Shown here: piece after piece, positions 15,404 to 24,247 of the stretch
Position numbering within the stretch: the stretch's first letter is position 1
Layout of the letters: every line of letters starts with the position of its first letter
Assembly: GCF_000423565.1 (NCBI RefSeq)
Contig: NZ_AUIF01000003.1
Coordinates: forward strand, 248,001 to 312,000
DNA: 64,000 nt
Source: Runella zeae DSM 19591
GTDB lineage: Bacteria; Bacteroidota; Bacteroidia; Cytophagales; Spirosomataceae
Reading direction: 5' to 3'
Translations under genes and position numbers: made by a program
Notes under the pieces: model-generated
Seen by the model: only the letters and a program-made list of their open reading frames with translations
Databases searched by the model: none
Told to the model about the DNA's origin: nothing

Positions 15404-17866
15404 TTATCTGATTTCTAGTACTTTGAATTCTGTTCTTCTATTTCTTTGATATTCCGCTTCTGTACATATTACGCCATCTACGCAGCCATTGACGGGCATG
15501 CTTTCACCCATGCCAGTAGCTTTCATACGAGAGCGAGCTATACCTTTGGATGCCATATAGTCTACGACAGCTTGGGCTCTTTTTTGAGAGAGTATTTTAT
15601 TGGAGTTTGCATCTCCTCTGCTATCAGTATGCGATAAGATTTCGGCTTGTAAAGAGGGATATCGCTTCATAGTGGCTACGATTTTGTCGAGTTCACGGGC
15701 TGCGTCGGGTCTTAAACCTTGTTTTCCTTGGTCATGATAAATATTATCAAGTTGTACAATATCTCCTTTTTTAAGTAGGCCAACATCTTTAGACAATACT
15801 TTTGGGGGTGTTTTTTTAGAAACTTTTTTGATTTTCAGGGTATTGGTTCCATAAGTATCTTTTGAATAGATGAGGGTATAATCACAACCTTCCGAAATTT
15901 CAAATTCATACCTACCGTCTGGGCCGGTGATAACTTCATATATTTTTTTGTCACACTCATTTCTGAGCTTTACCAGTACTCCTTCAATAGGTTGACTGTT
16001 GGTTTCTGTCCTGACTACTCCTTTTACTTTAGAATGTTTTAAAATTTGGAGAGAATCATTCGCGGAAGTTTTTTTTTTTTCTAAGTTGGAAGTTGTCATT
16101 GGTTCTACTCCTGTAGGTTGGCTAATACTTACTTCCAACCTTGTAGGTTTATCATCGGTAAGATGACGGGTAGAGAAACCCACAGTATTATCGATAAATC
16201 CTTCTTTAGACACCGAAAAGACAAAATCATTGTCGGAAGCTAAGCATAGATGTGCCCATCCATTAGAGCTTGTTTTTAGCCCTTTTTCTAAAGGTTCTCC
16301 GCCGATTTTAGACCGTACTGTGATAGTTGCTCCTTCTAGTGGCTGCATAGATTCGCTTTCAAATACTTTGATTAGAAGTTCTCGGCATTCATACATAGAA
16401 CTCTCGCGCGTAAAACGATAAATATCGTCATCGCCCTCTCGACGGTTACTACTAAAATACCCCATTGTCCGAGCGCCATCTGTTACTAGTCCAAAATCAT
16501 CTCCTTTGGAATTGATAGGAGCATCTAGGTGAATTACTTCAATAACTTTTGTGCCGTCTTTACTCAAAATGGCATAGTACAAATCCATCCCCCCTAAGCT
16601 ACCTTTACGGCCTGCGGTAGAGAAATAAAGATTTCCTCGGTCATCTACAAAAGGGAATAGTTCATCTTGCTTGGTATTTAATGTTTTACCTAGATTGACA
16701 GGAGAAGTCCATTGACCGTTTTCGAGACGAGAAACATAAATATCTTTGCCTCCTACGCCATTGGGCATATCTGATACAAAATACAAAAGGTTGCCGTCTT
16801 TGCTTAAGGAAGGATGGGCGGTGGAGTAGTCATCGCTATTGAAAGGAAGTTCTTTGATGTTGGTCCAATCATCAGTGCCCCATTGTGCGCTATAAAGTTT
16901 AAGTTTGACATTATTGTCTTCACTTACGCCTTTATGTCCTTCGTTGAAGTTGTTGCGGGTAAAAATAATCTGCGAGCCGTCAGCGCTAAAAGTAGCAGGG
17001 CCTTCATGAAAACGAGTATTGAGGGCTTTACTAAAAGGAACAGGTTTGCCTGGGCGCACCACTTCACCTTTACTGCCTCGTAGGTCATCGAGTCCGTAGC
17101 TGTTATAAGTACCTAGGGATTTTGAATCATTTGAAGTAACACGAGTGTAAGCATCCGAACCTAGTCGTCGTCCTTGAGTGCGAGGAGGTTTGGTATTGTC
17201 TTTAGCTTCTTCTTCTTCACCTTCAGCATTCAATGAGCTGATTGATTTTATCTCATCTGGTTTTGCAATATAAAACAGGTCTAAATATCCTTTCTCAGGT
17301 GCTTCGGATGAGATAGCAGCTGGTGCCTTACCTGATACAAAAACAAGTCCGTCTTTAAAATAAGCGGGACTAAATTCCGCATTTGGAGTGTTGATAGCTA
17401 AGTAATCCAGACGGTAAGTGATTTTACGTTTGGTCAAGGTTAGGGATTCTTGACTTTTTCTATCTTCAGCCGCTTTTGTAGTTTCATAAAGTTCATAGTA
17501 GCGTTGAGAGGCCTGCATGTCACCATTATTGGCTAAGACTTTGGCATAATGCAAATAATGGTATATAGAAGCCCCTTTAAGAATACTATTATCAGCTAGG
17601 GCTTTTTTATAAAATTCTTCTGCTTTTGGGCTGTCTCCTAATCGGAAGTAGGCATAAGCCATATTTAACTCCGCTTGATGACGTTGTTCAAGAGGAGCCA
17701 AGCCATTTTCTAGTGCTTCTTGATACAGGGCAACAGCTTTGGCATAAGCTTGTAAATCAAATTGGCGATTGGCCTGTTGTAGCAATGTTTCACGAAAAGG
17801 CTTTTGAGCTATTACTGTCGTCATTGCAAATAACGTAACCAAACAAAGATATTTTAATTTCCTCAT
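15404..17866 (-). CDS. PorE-like protein: TPR, PD40 beta-propeller, carboxypeptidase-regulatory-like domain, OmpA C-terminal domain
   Basis: The 820-residue protein has a signal peptide (ending near TTVIAQ). It then has TPR-like helices (~30-140) and PD40/WD40-like propeller blades (~170-480; for example FSADGSQIIFTRNN, HPSLSKDGNLLYFVSD, LYFSTAGRKGSLGG). These are followed by carboxypeptidase-regulatory-like segments (~495-700) and an OmpA peptidoglycan-binding domain (HTDSRGDANSN, LSQKRAQAVVDYM). This order is that of PorE, a type IX secretion component that links the machinery to peptidoglycan. No lipobox cysteine is seen, unlike lipoprotein PorE. It follows a type B sorted adhesin-like gene by 62 bp, so it may serve that cargo. 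Many Bacteroidota have several paralogues with this layout, so a dedicated T9SS role is inferred. Confidence 0.87.
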   Translation of the reverse strand: MRKLKYLCLVTLFAMTTVIAQKPFRETLLQQANRQFDLQAYAKAVALYQEALENGLAPLEQRHQAELNMAYAYFRLGDSPKAEEFYKKALADNSILKGASIYHYLHYAKVLANNGDMQASQRYYELYETTKAAEDRKSQESLTLTKRKITYRLDYLAINTPNAEFSPAYFKDGLVFVSGKAPAAISSEAPEKGYLDLFYIAKPDEIKSISSLNAEGEEEEAKDNTKPPRTQGRRLGSDAYTRVTSNDSKSLGTYNSYGLDDLRGSKGEVVRPGKPVPFSKALNTRFHEGPATFSADGSQIIFTRNNFNEGHKGVSEDNNVKLKLYSAQWGTDDWTNIKELPFNSDDYSTAHPSLSKDGNLLYFVSDMPNGVGGKDIYVSRLENGQWTSPVNLGKTLNTKQDELFPFVDDRGNLYFSTAGRKGSLGGMDLYYAILSKDGTKVIEVIHLDAPINSKGDDFGLVTDGARTMGYFSSNRREGDDDIYRFTRESSMYECRELLIKVFESESMQPLEGATITVRSKIGGEPLEKGLKTSSNGWAHLCLASDNDFVFSVSKEGFIDNTVGFSTRHLTDDKPTRLEVSISQPTGVEPMTTSNLEKKKTSANDSLQILKHSKVKGVVRTETNSQPIEGVLVKLRNECDKKIYEVITGPDGRYEFEISEGCDYTLIYSKDTYGTNTLKIKKVSKKTPPKVLSKDVGLLKKGDIVQLDNIYHDQGKQGLRPDAARELDKIVATMKRYPSLQAEILSHTDSRGDANSNKILSQKRAQAVVDYMASKGIARSRMKATGMGESMPVNGCVDGVICTEAEYQRNRRTEFKVLEIR

Positions 17867-17928
17867 GGGGGTATATGGTTTTAAGTCCCGTCCCTGTTTT
17901 TGTAAATATTAGTTTCAACGAATTGTGA

Positions 17929-20262
17929 TTAGCGACTTATTGTCAAAAACTTAGATAATTCTCGACCATCACTGAGCTTGACACTATAAAAATAAGTGCC
18001 AGCAGGAAGAGCGTTTTGGGAAGATATTCCTCCATTCCAGTCATTTTTGTAGTCGTCGGCAGTATAAATAAGACCTCCCCAACGATTATAGATTTCTAGA
18101 GAGGCACGTAAGTTTTGAGGTTTTCTGATAATCAAGAAATCATTGATACCGTCAGAGTTTGGAGAAAATCCTTCTGGTATAAAAACATCATTGTCTTTTC
18201 CATTTAGGCTGTTGAGAGCTAGAGGGGTGGGAGTAAGGTCATCACTTGGATCTTGATTTTGATTGATGTCAGGCCAGTTGCCGTTGGTGGATTGGTCAAC
18301 TAAAGTATGACCATTGATATCAATGGCAGAGACAAAAGCCGTATTATTAAAAATACTATCTGTTGCGTTGGTAAAGTCAACCTTAGCTATCACAGATAAC
18401 GTAAGCGCCTGCCCTGCCGCAAGAGAGAGGGTTTCGGGTACCAAAAGCTGATAATGATTGTTGCTTCCTTGATAAGATGTATCGACGAGTGGCGAACTTC
18501 CTACTGACGGCTCGAAAATTTTTACGACAGTAGGAGTGAGAACAATTGCACCACTCCGAAAAGTTTTATCTAGGCTGTCTATGACTTGTATTTGTTTTAG
18601 GATATTACTGCCCATATTCACAACCTGAATTAAGTATTCGATTTCGTAGATATTAGCCCCAACACTAGTCCACCCTTTTAAAGTTTTATTGATACCTACC
18701 ATTTCTTTTGCTCCACTTTGGTTAGGTTGAAGCGTGAGGTATGTGATATCGCTTCCTGCGTGGCAAGGCCCTTCAGCGTCAGGATCATTACTGACAAAAC
18801 TGATTGTTACTTTTCCGGCCTGACGGTCTTCAGAAGAAGGTGTATAAATGGTAGTGAGACCATTAGTAGTACTAAAAGTACCCGTACCATTACTAAGCCA
18901 TTGGGCGCTGCTTGCCACTCCCCCTATTGAGCCTTCTAATAGGTAGTTGTTAAGGGTAGTTTGCTCCGTTTTGGTGATTTTTGCCGTAGCGGGATTGGTC
19001 GTACAAAGTGCAAGTGATTGGGTGCAGGCTTGGAGTTTGACACTAACAGCCGCTGGCTCGCTCAGACACCCAGTAGCCATATGACGGGCAAAAAAGTAAA
19101 AAGTACGATTTTCACTAATAGCTCCCACTTCTTTAAGAGAGAGAGAGCTAGCAGAAGAACTAGTATGAACTTCGTAGGTTATCCCCTCAGGTGCTTTTTT
19201 GAGTAAAGCTGACGACAAATCTACCGTAACAAATGGGCATTGGTTTGTCATTTCGGTGACGACTTCTGGGCGTGAGGGTATACTGCTGCCTACATATACT
19301 TTAAAGGCCTGAGAAGGACTACTTTTACAATCGCCACGTTTGCAATAAGCGATGTATTGGGCGTTTTCTAAAGGAGTGACTGTAATAGACTGCCCTTGCA
19401 TTCCGTTGTCCCATTCTACAATACCTGTGCAACCCGTGGCGGTTAAGATAAGATTTTCGCCCGCGCAAAGAGTATTTTTTGAGGCACTAATAGTGGGAGG
19501 AAGGGGAGGCACTACCGACACATACATACTGCTCTTGACAATATTACAGGCGGTGCTTTCGCAATAAGCCCAATACTCCGTTGTATTTTGGGGCGAAACA
19601 CTAATGCTACTACCTGTTTGGTTAGTAGACCATCGAATTGTCCCGGCACAATTGCCTTGGGCTGTCAAAGAAGTCGTCTCTCCAGCACATATTGTAGACT
19701 TGGTGGCCGTAAGTTTTAAAGGCTCTCCGCCCATTATGGTAATGATAATATCATCCGAAAAACAGCTAATACACCCTTCATTGCGGCAAGTAGCTGTATA
19801 TTTAGTGGTATTGGTAGGATATACCGTAATTTCGTTTCCGGTGCTTCCATTAGACCAAATCACTTCTCCCGCACAGCCTGTTGCATTGAGTGTTACCGAC
19901 TCTCCCAAACAGATTTTATTGTTTGATGCTTTGATTGTGGGAGTAGCAGGGGTATTGATTAAAATAGTAATACTATTAGAAAGTGCGCTTTTACATTCGT
20001 CCTTTTGGCAATAGGCAGTATAGCTAGAAGTTTGGGTGGGGTATACAAAAACAGAATTGCCTGTTTTTTGATTTGACCATACTACTTTACCTTCACAGCC
20101 TGAAGCCTTTAACAAGACAGCTTGCCCTGAGCAACTGATACTTTTTTCGCTACTTATAGTAGGCGTCACGATGCCATCACAGTCACTGGCATGACTCGCC
20201 CACAAAGTTTGGGCTAGTAATGTACAGGCGATTAAAAAAGTCTTTTTTAAGGAGGATTTCAT
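17929..20262 (-). CDS. Large secreted Ig-repeat protein with type B (gliding-motility-type) T9SS sorting domain
   Basis: The 777-residue protein has a signal peptide (ending near TLWASHA) and four ~85-90-residue repeats with the pattern ASGCxGxVxWSNxxTGxS...YTAxCxxxxC. A further Ig/DUF11-like region (YEIEYLIQVVNMGSNILKQIQVIDSL) follows. The last ~85 residues (FIPEGFSPNSDGINDFL, IYNRWGGLIY, LPAGTYFYSVKL) are the type B C-terminal domain, recognised by the type IX secretion system together with a PorP/SprF partner. No PorP/SprF gene lies next to it; the PorE-like gene does. Probably a cell-surface adhesin. Paired cysteines in each repeat suggest disulfides. Confidence 0.9.
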   Translation of the reverse strand: MKSSLKKTFLIACTLLAQTLWASHASDCDGIVTPTISSEKSISCSGQAVLLKASGCEGKVVWSNQKTGNSVFVYPTQTSSYTAYCQKDECKSALSNSITILINTPATPTIKASNNKICLGESVTLNATGCAGEVIWSNGSTGNEITVYPTNTTKYTATCRNEGCISCFSDDIIITIMGGEPLKLTATKSTICAGETTSLTAQGNCAGTIRWSTNQTGSSISVSPQNTTEYWAYCESTACNIVKSSMYVSVVPPLPPTISASKNTLCAGENLILTATGCTGIVEWDNGMQGQSITVTPLENAQYIAYCKRGDCKSSPSQAFKVYVGSSIPSRPEVVTEMTNQCPFVTVDLSSALLKKAPEGITYEVHTSSSASSLSLKEVGAISENRTFYFFARHMATGCLSEPAAVSVKLQACTQSLALCTTNPATAKITKTEQTTLNNYLLEGSIGGVASSAQWLSNGTGTFSTTNGLTTIYTPSSEDRQAGKVTISFVSNDPDAEGPCHAGSDITYLTLQPNQSGAKEMVGINKTLKGWTSVGANIYEIEYLIQVVNMGSNILKQIQVIDSLDKTFRSGAIVLTPTVVKIFEPSVGSSPLVDTSYQGSNNHYQLLVPETLSLAAGQALTLSVIAKVDFTNATDSIFNNTAFVSAIDINGHTLVDQSTNGNWPDINQNQDPSDDLTPTPLALNSLNGKDNDVFIPEGFSPNSDGINDFLIIRKPQNLRASLEIYNRWGGLIYTADDYKNDWNGGISSQNALPAGTYFYSVKLSDGRELSKFLTISR

Positions 20263-20995
20263 AATGAGGGCTTAAATCATAAATCGTGCCAACTATGCCT
20301 TATTGAAATTTGATTATGTACAAAAAATATACTTATTTGGCATCAAAGAGCGAGAGTCCCAAAATATTGACTATTGTAAAAAAGTACCCTTAATGCATTA
20401 AAAAGTAATGCATAAGAAGCCTAGGAAGTGAAAAAATGAGAAAATATAAAAATTTTAGAGTGTAAGTTTAATCTCTCAAAACTTCCATATACCATCTCGT
20501 AATATACCTGAAAGTGAGATTGGTATACTTGTTACTTGAGAAGTGGGAGACACCCAAACAGTTTGGTGAAAGTATTTGATATGACCAATTTTGGTAGAGT
20601 AAAACTAAAACGAAACGTACTTTGGATTAAATTCTTAGTAACATTAGAAGGTATACAAAGTAGAGACGGGTCTCTGAGAGACACAAGAAGAAAAGCAAGT
20701 TAAGTATGGTACGGATACTATGGAAGAAGTAAGAAAGAGGACAAAAAGAGGCAAAAAAATCTTATTATTACTCATTGGTGATGATAGATTTTAAAAAAAT
20801 TAAAAAAAACTAATAGACTGATAAGCAGTTTTTTTTCTGAAAAATCATAGCTTTGTACCGCATTTTTTGTAACTATTTTAAAAAAATGCCAACAAAAATT
20901 TTCTTGGTGAAATCATTAACCATCTAAAATTTTCGTTTTCTTTACAGCGCAAACACTTAAACTATTTTTTCAATTAAACCCTAAAAGTAAGTCTG
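20263..20995. other. Long intergenic region upstream of the TonB operon
   Basis: This is 733 bp with no credible ORF on either strand. It must hold the divergent promoters of the adhesin gene and of exbB, but no exact TTG-N19/20-TAnnTTTG match was found. Several small dyads occur: 20489-20498 with 20516-20526 (ATACCATCTC / GAGATTGGTAT), 20551-20568 (CACCCAAAC / GTTTGGTG) and 20670-20682 (GTCTC-TGA-GAGAC). They could belong to a structured transcript or long leader. No known RNA family recognised. Confidence 0.4.
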
Positions 20996-21829
20996 ATGGA
21001 AAAGAAGGCTACATCTCCCGCACCGGCCAAGGCGGCCGCTCCTAAAAAATCAGCTGGTGGTCTCAACCCCATTCTGGTCATTCCTGTATTGTTGGTTATC
21101 GCGTACTTGGTTTATCAATACATTTGCGGTGACCCTAGTCACTTCGTAGATGGCGACCACGAGAAGGGACCAAAATCAGGTGATTATTTCGGTATCGTTT
21201 ATGAAGGGGGACCCATCGTACCTTTGTTATTTACCTGTTTCTTAACGGTATTAGTATTCTCAATTGAGCGTTTCTTTATCCTTGGCCGTGCCAATGGGTC
21301 TGGTTCAATTGATGAGTTTGTTCGCAAAGTAAAATCTCTTCTTGACAAAAATGAGATTGAGGCTGCTATCAAAGAGTGCGACAGACAAAAAGGCTCAGTA
21401 GGTAACGTAGTAAAAACAGCTCTTCACAAGTTCATTGAGCTTCGTACCGAAACTGAGTTAACTAAAGATCAAAAATTGGCAGCTCTTCAAAAAGAAGTTG
21501 AAGAAGCTACTACCCTTGAGCTTCCAATGCTTGAGAAAAACTTGACTATCATTGCGACTTTGGCTTCAGTATCTACCTTGACTGCTCTTCTTGGAACGGT
21601 ATTGGGTATGATTCGTGCATTTGCCGCTATGGGTAATACAGGTGCTCCTGATACAGGTGCTCTTGCAACAGGTATCTCTGAAGCTCTTGTAAACACGGCA
21701 CTTGGTATCGGTACTGCTGCTATTGCAACTATCATGTATAGCTACTTCACTAGCCGTATTGATACATTGACTTACAAAATTGACGAAGTCGGATTGAGCA
21801 TTCAACAAAACTTCTCAGCTCACAACTAA
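20996..21829 (+). CDS. exbB: ExbB/TolQ/MotA-family proton channel protein
   Basis: The 277-residue inner-membrane protein starts with an Ala/Pro/Lys-rich cytoplasmic tail, then TM1 (NPILVIPVLLVIAYLVYQY). TM2 is around PIVPLLFTCFLTVLVFSIERFF, and the conserved C-terminal pair is TIIATLASVSTLTALLGTVLG and EALVNTALGIGTAAIATIM. ExbB forms the pentameric stator with ExbD that converts proton-motive force into TonB movement for outer-membrane transport. The first of four energising genes in order exbB-exbD-exbD-tonB. The extra N-terminal TM relative to E. coli ExbB is usual for Bacteroidota copies. Confidence 0.94.
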   Translation: MEKKATSPAPAKAAAPKKSAGGLNPILVIPVLLVIAYLVYQYICGDPSHFVDGDHEKGPKSGDYFGIVYEGGPIVPLLFTCFLTVLVFSIERFFILGRANGSGSIDEFVRKVKSLLDKNEIEAAIKECDRQKGSVGNVVKTALHKFIELRTETELTKDQKLAALQKEVEEATTLELPMLEKNLTIIATLASVSTLTALLGTVLGMIRAFAAMGNTGAPDTGALATGISEALVNTALGIGTAAIATIMYSYFTSRIDTLTYKIDEVGLSIQQNFSAHN

Positions 21830-21842
21830 TGATGAGAGCTGC

Positions 21843-21911
21843 AAGCAAATGTGATATATAAAAAAATTATATATAAATATTTGCTTAGTATTTGTTATTG
21901 TTTTATATTTG
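21843..21911 (+). promoter_or_regulatory. exbB-exbD intergenic hairpin and internal promoter
   Basis: An AT-rich dyad with ends AAGCAAAT (21843-21850) and ATTTGCTT (21879-21886) and inner ATATATA/TATATAT lies just after exbB. TTG at 21881-21883 and TATATTTG at 21904-21911, 20 bp apart, match the Bacteroidota promoter consensus and would start a transcript about 20 nt before exbD. Confidence 0.5.
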
Positions 21912-21937
21912 TATTGTCAATTTAAACCGAAAGTATT

Positions 21938-22564
21938 ATGCCTGCTGTAAAACCCAAGCGGAACTATCCGATGATGGATATGACGGCAATGTGCGACGTA
22001 GCTTTCTTGTTGCTGACCTTCTTTATTTTGACGGCTCAGTTTAAAGCACAAGATGCGGCTACTATCGAAACGCCATCTTCTATCTCGGCTATCAAAGTTC
22101 CCGATAAGGATATTATGATTATTAGCATAGGCAAAGACGGAAAAGTGTATTTTGGGGTGGACAATCAGGTAACTCGCCTTGGTATGTTGGAAAATATTTC
22201 TCAAACTGAAGGTATACAGTTTACTGACAAACAAAAGAAAGTATTTTCACTCCAAGCTAACTTTGGTGTCCCTATCCGTTCTTTACCTCAATGGTTGAAT
22301 GTAGGAGTAACTAACCCTGACAAAATGAAGGAAGTTCCTCAGCCAGGTATCCCTACAGACTCAACCGCCCAAAATGAGTTGGCTAAGTGGATTTATCAAG
22401 CTCGCCGTGCCAACAAAGATTTGCGTATTGCAATCAAAGGTGATAATGTAGCGAAATTTCCAGTGTTTAAGGATGTAATGGCATCATTGCAAGCTCAAAA
22501 CATCAACAAATTTAACCTTATCACCGGAACAGAAGCACCACCAGCGGGCTGGAAAGCAGATTAA
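21938..22564 (+). CDS. exbD: ExbD/TolR-family protein (first copy)
   Basis: The 208-residue protein has a short cytoplasmic N-terminus (KPKRNYPMMDMTAMCD), one TM (VAFLLLTFFILTAQF) carrying the conserved proton-path Asp just before it, and a periplasmic domain longer than in E. coli ExbD (~140 residues). It pairs with ExbB in the stator that drives TonB. It is followed after 30 bp by a second, different exbD. Two ExbD paralogues in one operon are common in Bacteroidota and may form a mixed dimer inside the ExbB pore. Confidence 0.93.
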   Translation: MPAVKPKRNYPMMDMTAMCDVAFLLLTFFILTAQFKAQDAATIETPSSISAIKVPDKDIMIISIGKDGKVYFGVDNQVTRLGMLENISQTEGIQFTDKQKKVFSLQANFGVPIRSLPQWLNVGVTNPDKMKEVPQPGIPTDSTAQNELAKWIYQARRANKDLRIAIKGDNVAKFPVFKDVMASLQAQNINKFNLITGTEAPPAGWKAD

Positions 22565-22594
22565 TAACCAAACCACTATTAAAATTTTAAAGAA

Positions 22595-23164
22595 ATGGCA
22601 GAAATAGCACAAGGTGGTGGTGGCGGACATGGTGATAAGAAAGTCCGCAGTAAAAAAGCCTCGACTCGCGTAGATATGACTCCGATGGTGGACTTGGGCT
22701 TCCTGCTCATTACGTTCTTCATCTTGGCAACTACACTTAGCAAGCCTTCATCAATGTCATTGGCGGTGCCTGATAAGCAGACTGATGTAAAAGAACAACA
22801 GTCAGAGCCTTTGAAAGCGTCTAAAGTATTGACTCTTTTTTTAGGAAAAGACAACACTGTATGGGCACTAGATAGAATTGCTGCTGATGACGATAAAGCC
22901 AAAACTGATTTGAAAAAAATCTCTTACGGCCCAGATTTGCGTACTTTGATTTTTCAATCTCAAGCACAAGTAGATCGTGAATTTGGAAAAGATGACAAAG
23001 GCCTTAGTCAGTTTGTGGTGGTTATTAAGCCTTTGAAAAGTAGCACTTACAAAAACATGGTAGATGCGCTTGATGAAATGGCTGTAACCAAAAGCAAGCG
23101 ATACGCCCTTGTTGATGTACTTACTCCTAGCGAAAAAGAACTTTTAGGAGATAAAGCAGATTAA
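22595..23164 (+). CDS. exbD: ExbD/TolR-family protein (second copy)
   Basis: The 189-residue paralogue begins with a Gly/His-rich stretch (GGGGGHGDKK). The conserved VDMTPMVDLGFLLITFFILA segment is split here as RVDMTPMVD plus the TM; its Asp is the expected proton carrier. The periplasmic domain differs clearly from that of the upstream ExbD, so this is an old duplication and not a recent copy. Inner membrane; partner of ExbB and TonB. Twenty-eight bases separate it from tonB. Confidence 0.93.
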   Translation: MAEIAQGGGGGHGDKKVRSKKASTRVDMTPMVDLGFLLITFFILATTLSKPSSMSLAVPDKQTDVKEQQSEPLKASKVLTLFLGKDNTVWALDRIAADDDKAKTDLKKISYGPDLRTLIFQSQAQVDREFGKDDKGLSQFVVVIKPLKSSTYKNMVDALDEMAVTKSKRYALVDVLTPSEKELLGDKAD

Positions 23165-23192
23165 ATTGTAATCAAAAAACTATCCAAACGCA

Positions 23193-24020
23193 ATGGCTGA
23201 AACTAAAGCATCCGCGGTCACTCTCGATGATATTATATTCGAGAATCGCAATAAAGCGTATGGTGCGTATGACCTCCGGAAAGCATATCGTCCTACATTG
23301 ACCAAATCCATGTTTATTGGTATCGGTTTGTTTGTATTGGCGATGCTCTCTCCAGCTCTCATCAGCTTGATTCCGAAGCAAGAAGAAGAACAATTCATGC
23401 AGGAAATTGACTTGATGAAGATACCACCACCACCAATTGACCCTAATGAGCCACCACCGCCGCCGCCACCACCAGTGGAGTTGCCTAAAGTGGCTACTAT
23501 CAAGTTCCTTCCTCCCGAAGTAAAGAAAGATGAGGAAGTACCAGAAGAGTCACCTCCACCAGTAGTAGAGGAGTTGGAGAAAGCAGCAGTAGCTGATAAA
23601 ACACAAGAAGGAGATGAAAATGCTGAAGAAGCTATTATCGCTCCTGAAGAAACTGCTCCCGTAAAAGAGGAGGTAAAAGTAGTAGAAGCTGCTCCAGTGG
23701 AAGAGCAAATCTTCCAAGTGGTAGAGCAAAACCCCGAATTCCCAGGTGGGATGGCCGCTTTAGGACAATACTTAAGCAAAAACATTAAGTATCCTGCCGC
23801 TGCCTCTCGTGCCAACGTATCAGGTAGAGTATTTATGACATTTGTAGTAAATACAGATGGAAGTATTCAAGATATTTCGGTACTAAAAGGCCTTGGATTT
23901 GGTTGTGACGAAGAAGCTATCCGCGTAGTAAAAGGTATGCCTAAATGGAAACCTGGAAAGCAATCTGGTCGTAACGTACGGGTGAAGTACAACTTACCAA
24001 TTAGCTTTGTATTGGAGTAA
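23193..24020 (+). CDS. tonB: TonB-family energy transducer
   Basis: The 275-residue protein has a cytoplasmic start (LDDIIFENRNKAYGAYDLRK) typical of Bacteroidota TonB and one TM (SMFIGIGLFVLAMLSPALI). A periplasm-spanning Pro/Glu-rich linker follows (PPPPIDPNEPPPPPPPP, then EVPEESPPPVVEELE), then a C-terminal TonB domain (FPGGMAALGQYLSKNI, YPAAASRANVSGRVFMTFVV). It transmits ExbBD energy to TonB-dependent receptors, none of which lie in this window. The compositional bias of the linker creates a long antisense open frame that is not a gene. Confidence 0.95.
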   Translation: MAETKASAVTLDDIIFENRNKAYGAYDLRKAYRPTLTKSMFIGIGLFVLAMLSPALISLIPKQEEEQFMQEIDLMKIPPPPIDPNEPPPPPPPPVELPKVATIKFLPPEVKKDEEVPEESPPPVVEELEKAAVADKTQEGDENAEEAIIAPEETAPVKEEVKVVEAAPVEEQIFQVVEQNPEFPGGMAALGQYLSKNIKYPAAASRANVSGRVFMTFVVNTDGSIQDISVLKGLGFGCDEEAIRVVKGMPKWKPGKQSGRNVRVKYNLPISFVLE

Positions 24021-24028
24021 GATAATAT

Positions 24029-24247
24029 ATGAAGCGTAAACCACTTCATAATCGGCTCATGGCATTATTGTCAATAGCCGTTGGGCTGGCATATTTTGGA
24101 GGAGGCCTCTTTTTGGTGGCCTCCTCCGCTACTTTTGGTATGTTACCATCGGGAATTTTAAGATACTTATTTGGAGCATTGTTGATAGTGTACGGAGGTT
24201 ATAGGTTTTATCGTGGATATGATCAGCAAAAAAGTGAAGATTCATAG
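24029..24247 (+). CDS. Small two-TM membrane protein
   Basis: The 72-residue protein has two hydrophobic segments (LMALLSIAVGLAYFGGGLFL and GILRYLFGALLIVYGGYRFY) and a charged C-terminal tail. It starts 8 bp after tonB and its end overlaps the next gene by 35 bp, so it belongs to the operon. The composition and position between tonB and the PstS-like gene support a real gene; the function is not recognised. Confidence 0.75.
   Translation: MKRKPLHNRLMALLSIAVGLAYFGGGLFLVASSATFGMLPSGILRYLFGALLIVYGGYRFYRGYDQQKSEDS

Noticed and set aside
23180-23815. Minus-strand ORF of 211 residues opposite tonB
   Set aside because: Ser/Thr/Gly low-complexity product caused by the Pro/Glu-rich linker of TonB read backwards.
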